DNA of 36,552 nucleotides, from positions 1-36,552 of the forward strand of contig CAXUDP010000030.1 in NCBI GenBank assembly GCA_964249735.1, in the 5' to 3' direction. Of this stretch, positions 33,540-36,552 are shown piece by piece. The stretch is from Lichenicola sp964249735. Its GTDB lineage: Bacteria; Pseudomonadota; Alphaproteobacteria; Acetobacterales; Acetobacteraceae. Within the stretch, counting starts at the first letter, position 1, and every line of letters starts with the position of its first letter. The notes below the pieces were generated by a model. The model made no database searches. It had not been told where the DNA came from and worked only from the letters and a program-made list of their open reading frames with translations. Position numbers and translations under genes: made by a program.

Positions 33540-34230
33540 TCGCACCGTTTCCTGAGCATTCCCATGGAGTCGCCAGTCCACCAGCGCCCTGCCGTCCATC
33601 TTTGATCTTGGCCAGGATCTCTGTCTTCATCTGGCTGAACGCAGCGATCGGCTTCTTGCACCCCCGGCGAAGACGTACGGGTTGTCCTGGATCCGCGGGA
33701 GGCTGACGATGATCGCTCGGGCCAGCTTCGACAGGTGGATCACATGCACCTTCCTATTCTTCGCCCGCTCCCGCGGCAGGGTCCAGATGGTCGGGTGCTA
33801 CGCGTCATCTAGCTCGTCCAGGTCATGCCGACCACCTCCTCACGTCGCTGCAGCGTCAACATGAGGGTTAGTACGAAGGCCGCTTGCGTGGCGGTCAGCT
33901 TCTCGCGGACCGTCCAGGTCGCGGCCAACTGTGGCACCGACAGCAGGCGCTCCCGTCTCACCTCGGGCCTGGCCGCTCGGTTCCTTCAACGGGTTCACGG
34001 CGAAGCGTTGCCGCCTCACCGCTCAGCCGTAGGCAGCGCGGGCACAGGCCAGCGTCCGGCTCGCCGCGACCACGCTCTCGTCCCCGCTCCAGCCAATCCA
34101 GCTGGTCGATCGCCCCGGCGGTCGTGATACTGCTGGCCGGCCGGTTCAACCGGTTGCGCAGGAGGCAGGCCTGCCTCGCGCAGGTAGGAAGGCCTACGCT
34201 CACCGTTGCGCTTCCGGCCAACCCCTGACT
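33540..34230 (-). pseudogene. Broken tyrosine integrase (phage/island type)
   Basis: Minus-strand integrase pieces in different frames. Read from 34230 downward: PASSITTAGAIDQLDWLE (core-binding helix), then in another frame ASRTLACARAAYG stop AVRRQRFAVNPLKEP, then ERLLSVPQLAATW and LMLTLQRREEVVGMTW, the box with the first catalytic Arg, a stop (TAG at 33811-33809), WTLPRERAKNRKVHVIHLS and IVSLPRIQDNPYVFAG, then a degraded DWRLH. In-frame TGA at 34025-34023 and several frameshifts make it non-functional. The end near 33440-33510 shows another short integrase-like run (LSWAFLIVATVRP), possibly a second copy. Family call rests on order and motifs; confident for integrase, uncertain for subtype. 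Confidence 0.75.
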
Positions 34231-34260
34231 GGACGCTCGAAAATGAACGCTGCTTCCGGA

Positions 34261-34290
34261 CCGTGCAGGACGCGCGATCCGCCTGCACGG
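34261..34290. repeat. Inverted repeat beyond the M48 gene
   Basis: CCGTGCAGG (34261-34269) and CCTGCACGG (34282-34290) form a perfect 9-bp stem around a 12-base loop. It is the second hairpin downstream of the M48 peptidase on the minus strand and may back up the one at 34303-34322. Confidence 0.45.
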
Positions 34291-34302
34291 CCGGCAGTCA
34301 TG

Positions 34303-34322
34303 GGAACCGCCTCAACGGTTCC
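34303..34322 (-). terminator. Hairpin at the M48 peptidase stop
   Basis: GGAACCG (34303-34309) and CGGTTCC (34316-34322) form a perfect 7-bp stem, and the M48 stop codon lies in its 6-base loop (34312-34314). Together with the hairpin at 34261-34290 it could end transcription of that gene. No T-run is seen. Confidence 0.4.
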
Positions 34323-36432
34323 AATCCTCCTTGCCCAGCTCGGCCCTGGCGACAGCTGCGTTGGCGTGCTGAAGCAACATGGTTCGGAACGTGGATGCCC
34401 TCATGCCTTGCGGCAGCATGCCCATGAACTGGATCGCGCGCTGCCGTCGCCGTACCTTCAACCGCATGATCCGTCCCGTCCGCCGCGGCAGATCTGCCCC
34501 GTCCTTGAGGTTGAACGACGTGATCGCGGAGCGGGTCGTCGCCACCTGGATCGAGAGCAACGCCAGCCAGGGCACGAGGCCGACAAAGCCGGGCGACCGG
34601 ATGCCCTGCGCCGTCAGCACCAGATAGGGCGCGCGTTCCAGCAGCAAGAGCCGGCCCATGCCGAAGATGATGCCCGACAACCCTGCGAGACCACCGAGTC
34701 CAAGCACGGCCATGGCGACATCCGTCCTTGGATCACTCCAATGGTCGTCGAAAAGCACGAGGGCGGCGCAGGCGACCATGAGCGCAGCCAGCACCGAGAG
34801 CATCAGCAACCCCCAAAACGGCCGCCGACGGTTCTCGAATACCTCCACCTCCGCATCGCCGGCCTCGCGCGCTGCCTTGGAAAGAGCGACGTGCCGCTGC
34901 TGCTTGCCGCGGGCCGCGAAGTCCCGCACCGCCGTCGAAAGCTGCCGGTTCAGACCGGTCCAGTCGCGGAACAGCATCGTTGCCGCCGCCGCCTCATCCG
35001 CTGCAGCCTGTCGGCTCGCACGGGCCAGCAGGGCCGGCCCGATCTTCACGCCAGCTGCCTCGATCCGGTGCCCTACCGGCGGATGGGTATCGGTCGGATG
35101 CGGAGCCCGGTCTGCAAGGTGCTGCGTCGGATCGCCGAGACCGGACTCGTTGACCCGCTGGATCAGGTCCGAGGCCAGATCCTCCGGCGTCGTGCTCGGC
35201 TGCCTGGCGAAGTCGTGCAGCCTTCTGCGGAGGATGCCGTCGATGAGCCTCAAACGCAGAAGCGAGGTGGCAAGGGCATCCGCCGAGCCGCAGGCGACCG
35301 CGGCCCGATCCGCCTCGAACTCGCGCTGCCTGCTCCAACGCTTCACCGCCACGTCAAACTGCTGCAACACGTAGGCGCCGAGTTCCGCATGGACGTGCAA
35401 CAGCCGGTCGAGGCCGCCTCGTCGCGGCGTGATCGCGGCCACGCTGCGCAACAGGCTAAAATACACCGGCTGGAAGCGGATGCTGTAGCCCGTGTCCTCG
35501 CCGGTGAAGTGTGCCAGCTCGTGTGCCAGCACCGTGGACAGCTCGGTCCGGTCCAGCATTGCCAGGACAGGGAGCGGAAGGTGCAACGTGCGCCCCTGCG
35601 TCACGGTCCCATTCGTCAGCACGCGAGGCGACGAGGTGACAAAGAAGCTGTCCACGGCACCGACGGTGACCATGTCGGGCATGACCGCTCCCTGCTCGCG
35701 CACCAGGCCTCGCAGGAGGGCGAACAGGCCGGGCGCCTCGTGCTCGGCTACGGGAAGGGCGAACAACGGCGACGGGACCGGCTGGAACAGATGGGAAATC
35801 TGGCGCAGCTGGCGCAGCACCCTGAAGGCGGCCAGCAAGGCCAGCCCGGTCGCGGCCACACCCGCCATCGCCAGCTTGGTCTCGTTCTCGTCCACGTCGG
35901 ACATGAACCAGAGCGCGCCCAGCCAGAACGCGACGCTCCCGAGCAGCGACACGGCGAGCCCGGCTACCTGCACGGCCATGGCGAACGGCAGCAGGCGGCG
36001 CATACGGTCGAACGCGTCCACCAGGGCCGGGCGGGCCCGCGCCCCGCGCACTGCCGCCAACCTGACCAGTCCCACGCAGCCCAGGCCACCGCCCAGCGAC
36101 GCCAAGGCGGCCGCCAGGGCCAGCGCAGCAGCCCCGAGCTGGAGGCGGGCTACCCCGAGGTCGGTGTCGAGTTGCACCTGGGCGCTGTCGTTGCCTGGGG
36201 TCGAGATCTGTCCACCTTGACCAGCGGGCTGTGCAAGCGCGGATGTTTGGTCTGCCGGCTCACCCCTGGATCGCGCTGCAACCGAAGTGGCTACCCACGC
36301 TTCCTCGACCCGCTCCATCTGCACCCACCCGCGCAGCATCTCCCAGGTCCCGGCTCCGGACATCAGGACCGGCAGCAGAAGGATGGCGCAAAGCCGCGCC
36401 GCAGCCGATCTGGATAAAGGCGGCTTCACCAT
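34312..36432 (-). CDS. Membrane-bound M48-family metallopeptidase
   Basis: 706 aa from ATG at 36432, preceded by GTGGGGA (frame open to a GTG at 36462). Membrane segments near 10-28 (signal-anchor), 98-125, 148-175 and 186-204, then the M48 domain with HELAHFTGEDTG at 304-315 (two His zinc ligands, Glu305 catalytic) and REFEADRAA, where Glu supplies the third ligand. A C-terminal half with two further segments (RPFWGLLMLSVLAALMVACA, VLGLGGLAGLSGIIFGMG) ends in a cytoplasmic tail. The family degrades or trims membrane proteins; the exact substrate is unknown. Its long antisense frame (plus, about 34243-36417) has no motif and is rejected. Confidence 0.87.
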   Translation of the reverse strand: MVKPPLSRSAAARLCAILLLPVLMSGAGTWEMLRGWVQMERVEEAWVATSVAARSRGEPADQTSALAQPAGQGGQISTPGNDSAQVQLDTDLGVARLQLGAAALALAAALASLGGGLGCVGLVRLAAVRGARARPALVDAFDRMRRLLPFAMAVQVAGLAVSLLGSVAFWLGALWFMSDVDENETKLAMAGVAATGLALLAAFRVLRQLRQISHLFQPVPSPLFALPVAEHEAPGLFALLRGLVREQGAVMPDMVTVGAVDSFFVTSSPRVLTNGTVTQGRTLHLPLPVLAMLDRTELSTVLAHELAHFTGEDTGYSIRFQPVYFSLLRSVAAITPRRGGLDRLLHVHAELGAYVLQQFDVAVKRWSRQREFEADRAAVACGSADALATSLLRLRLIDGILRRRLHDFARQPSTTPEDLASDLIQRVNESGLGDPTQHLADRAPHPTDTHPPVGHRIEAAGVKIGPALLARASRQAAADEAAAATMLFRDWTGLNRQLSTAVRDFAARGKQQRHVALSKAAREAGDAEVEVFENRRRPFWGLLMLSVLAALMVACAALVLFDDHWSDPRTDVAMAVLGLGGLAGLSGIIFGMGRLLLLERAPYLVLTAQGIRSPGFVGLVPWLALLSIQVATTRSAITSFNLKDGADLPRRTGRIMRLKVRRRQRAIQFMGMLPQGMRASTFRTMLLQHANAAVARAELGKEDWNR

Positions 36433-36552
36433 GGAGTCCCCACCGGCCCGTGCTCGACGCACTGCCCGGCCCGTCGCCTGCCTGAACAGCGTCCTCGACC
36501 TGTATGTGACAAGCAGCGCCGCCGGCGTCCATCATCCTGCCGGAACGTCTCG

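Noticed and set aside
34243..36417. Plus-strand frame of about 724 aa across the M48 gene
   Set aside because: The opposite strand has HELAH zinc motif, membrane segments and a ribosome-binding site; the plus frame is His/Gln/Arg-rich without features.

Overview
The window is GC-rich alphaproteobacterial chromosome, most likely from a motile member of the Acetobacteraceae/Rhodospirillales. That placement is an inference from the gene set: FlbT/FlaF flagellin regulators, the sigma-54 activator FlbD, the cell-cycle regulator CtrA and a NepR-type anti-sigma factor. No 16S rRNA gene is present to confirm it. A run of 100 Ns at 33291-33390 shows this is a scaffold with an assembly gap.

Layout. 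(1) 227-2821, minus strand: clpB with a possible heat-shock promoter. (2) 3328-9651, minus strand: late flagellar genes, read in transcription order flgE, flgK, flgL, flbT, flagellin, flaF. (3) 9895-21478, plus strand: hook and basal-body genes fliK, flgD, fliF, fliG, fliH, fliN, the regulator flbD, and the export and placement genes flhA, flhF, flhG. Divergent sigma-54 promoters lie between flgE and fliK. (4) 21578-23448: a small NepR-like protein, a nitrilase-family amidase and NAD kinase. (5) ctrA (minus) is divergent from fliI-fliJ (plus) at 23673-26391. (6) 26433-27162, minus strand: two small envelope/stress-type membrane proteins. (7) 27226-31451, plus strand: a polyamine-transporter-like cassette whose ATPase has lost nearly all catalytic motifs and whose permease is about half length, followed by a YcgN cysteine-cluster protein and a SprT/YgjP-like metalloprotease. 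(8) tRNA-Leu(UAA) at 31519, then mobile-element debris: an IS630-type transposase remnant, a small SPW-like membrane protein, the N gap and a broken tyrosine integrase. (9) 34312-36432, minus strand: a large membrane-bound M48 peptidase.

How the parts fit. The flagellar genes carry their own control circuit. CtrA (early genes) and FlbD with sigma-54 (late genes) are encoded here. I find one perfect TTAA-N7-TTAA CtrA-type box before flgK, three one-mismatch boxes before flbT, before fliF and between ctrA and fliI, and two sigma-54 elements between flgE and fliK. Several flagellar genes needed elsewhere (fliP/Q/R, flhB, fliM, motAB, flgB/C/F/G/H/I, fliX) are not in the window.

The best candidate for an undescribed system is the 27226-30083 cassette: an intact reading frame for a PotA-like protein without the Walker A lysine, the LSGGQ signature or the H-loop histidine, next to a PotD-like binding protein and a 143-residue permease-like protein with a degenerate EAA loop. 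The frames are open, so this looks like repurposing rather than simple decay, but conservation in relatives must be checked.
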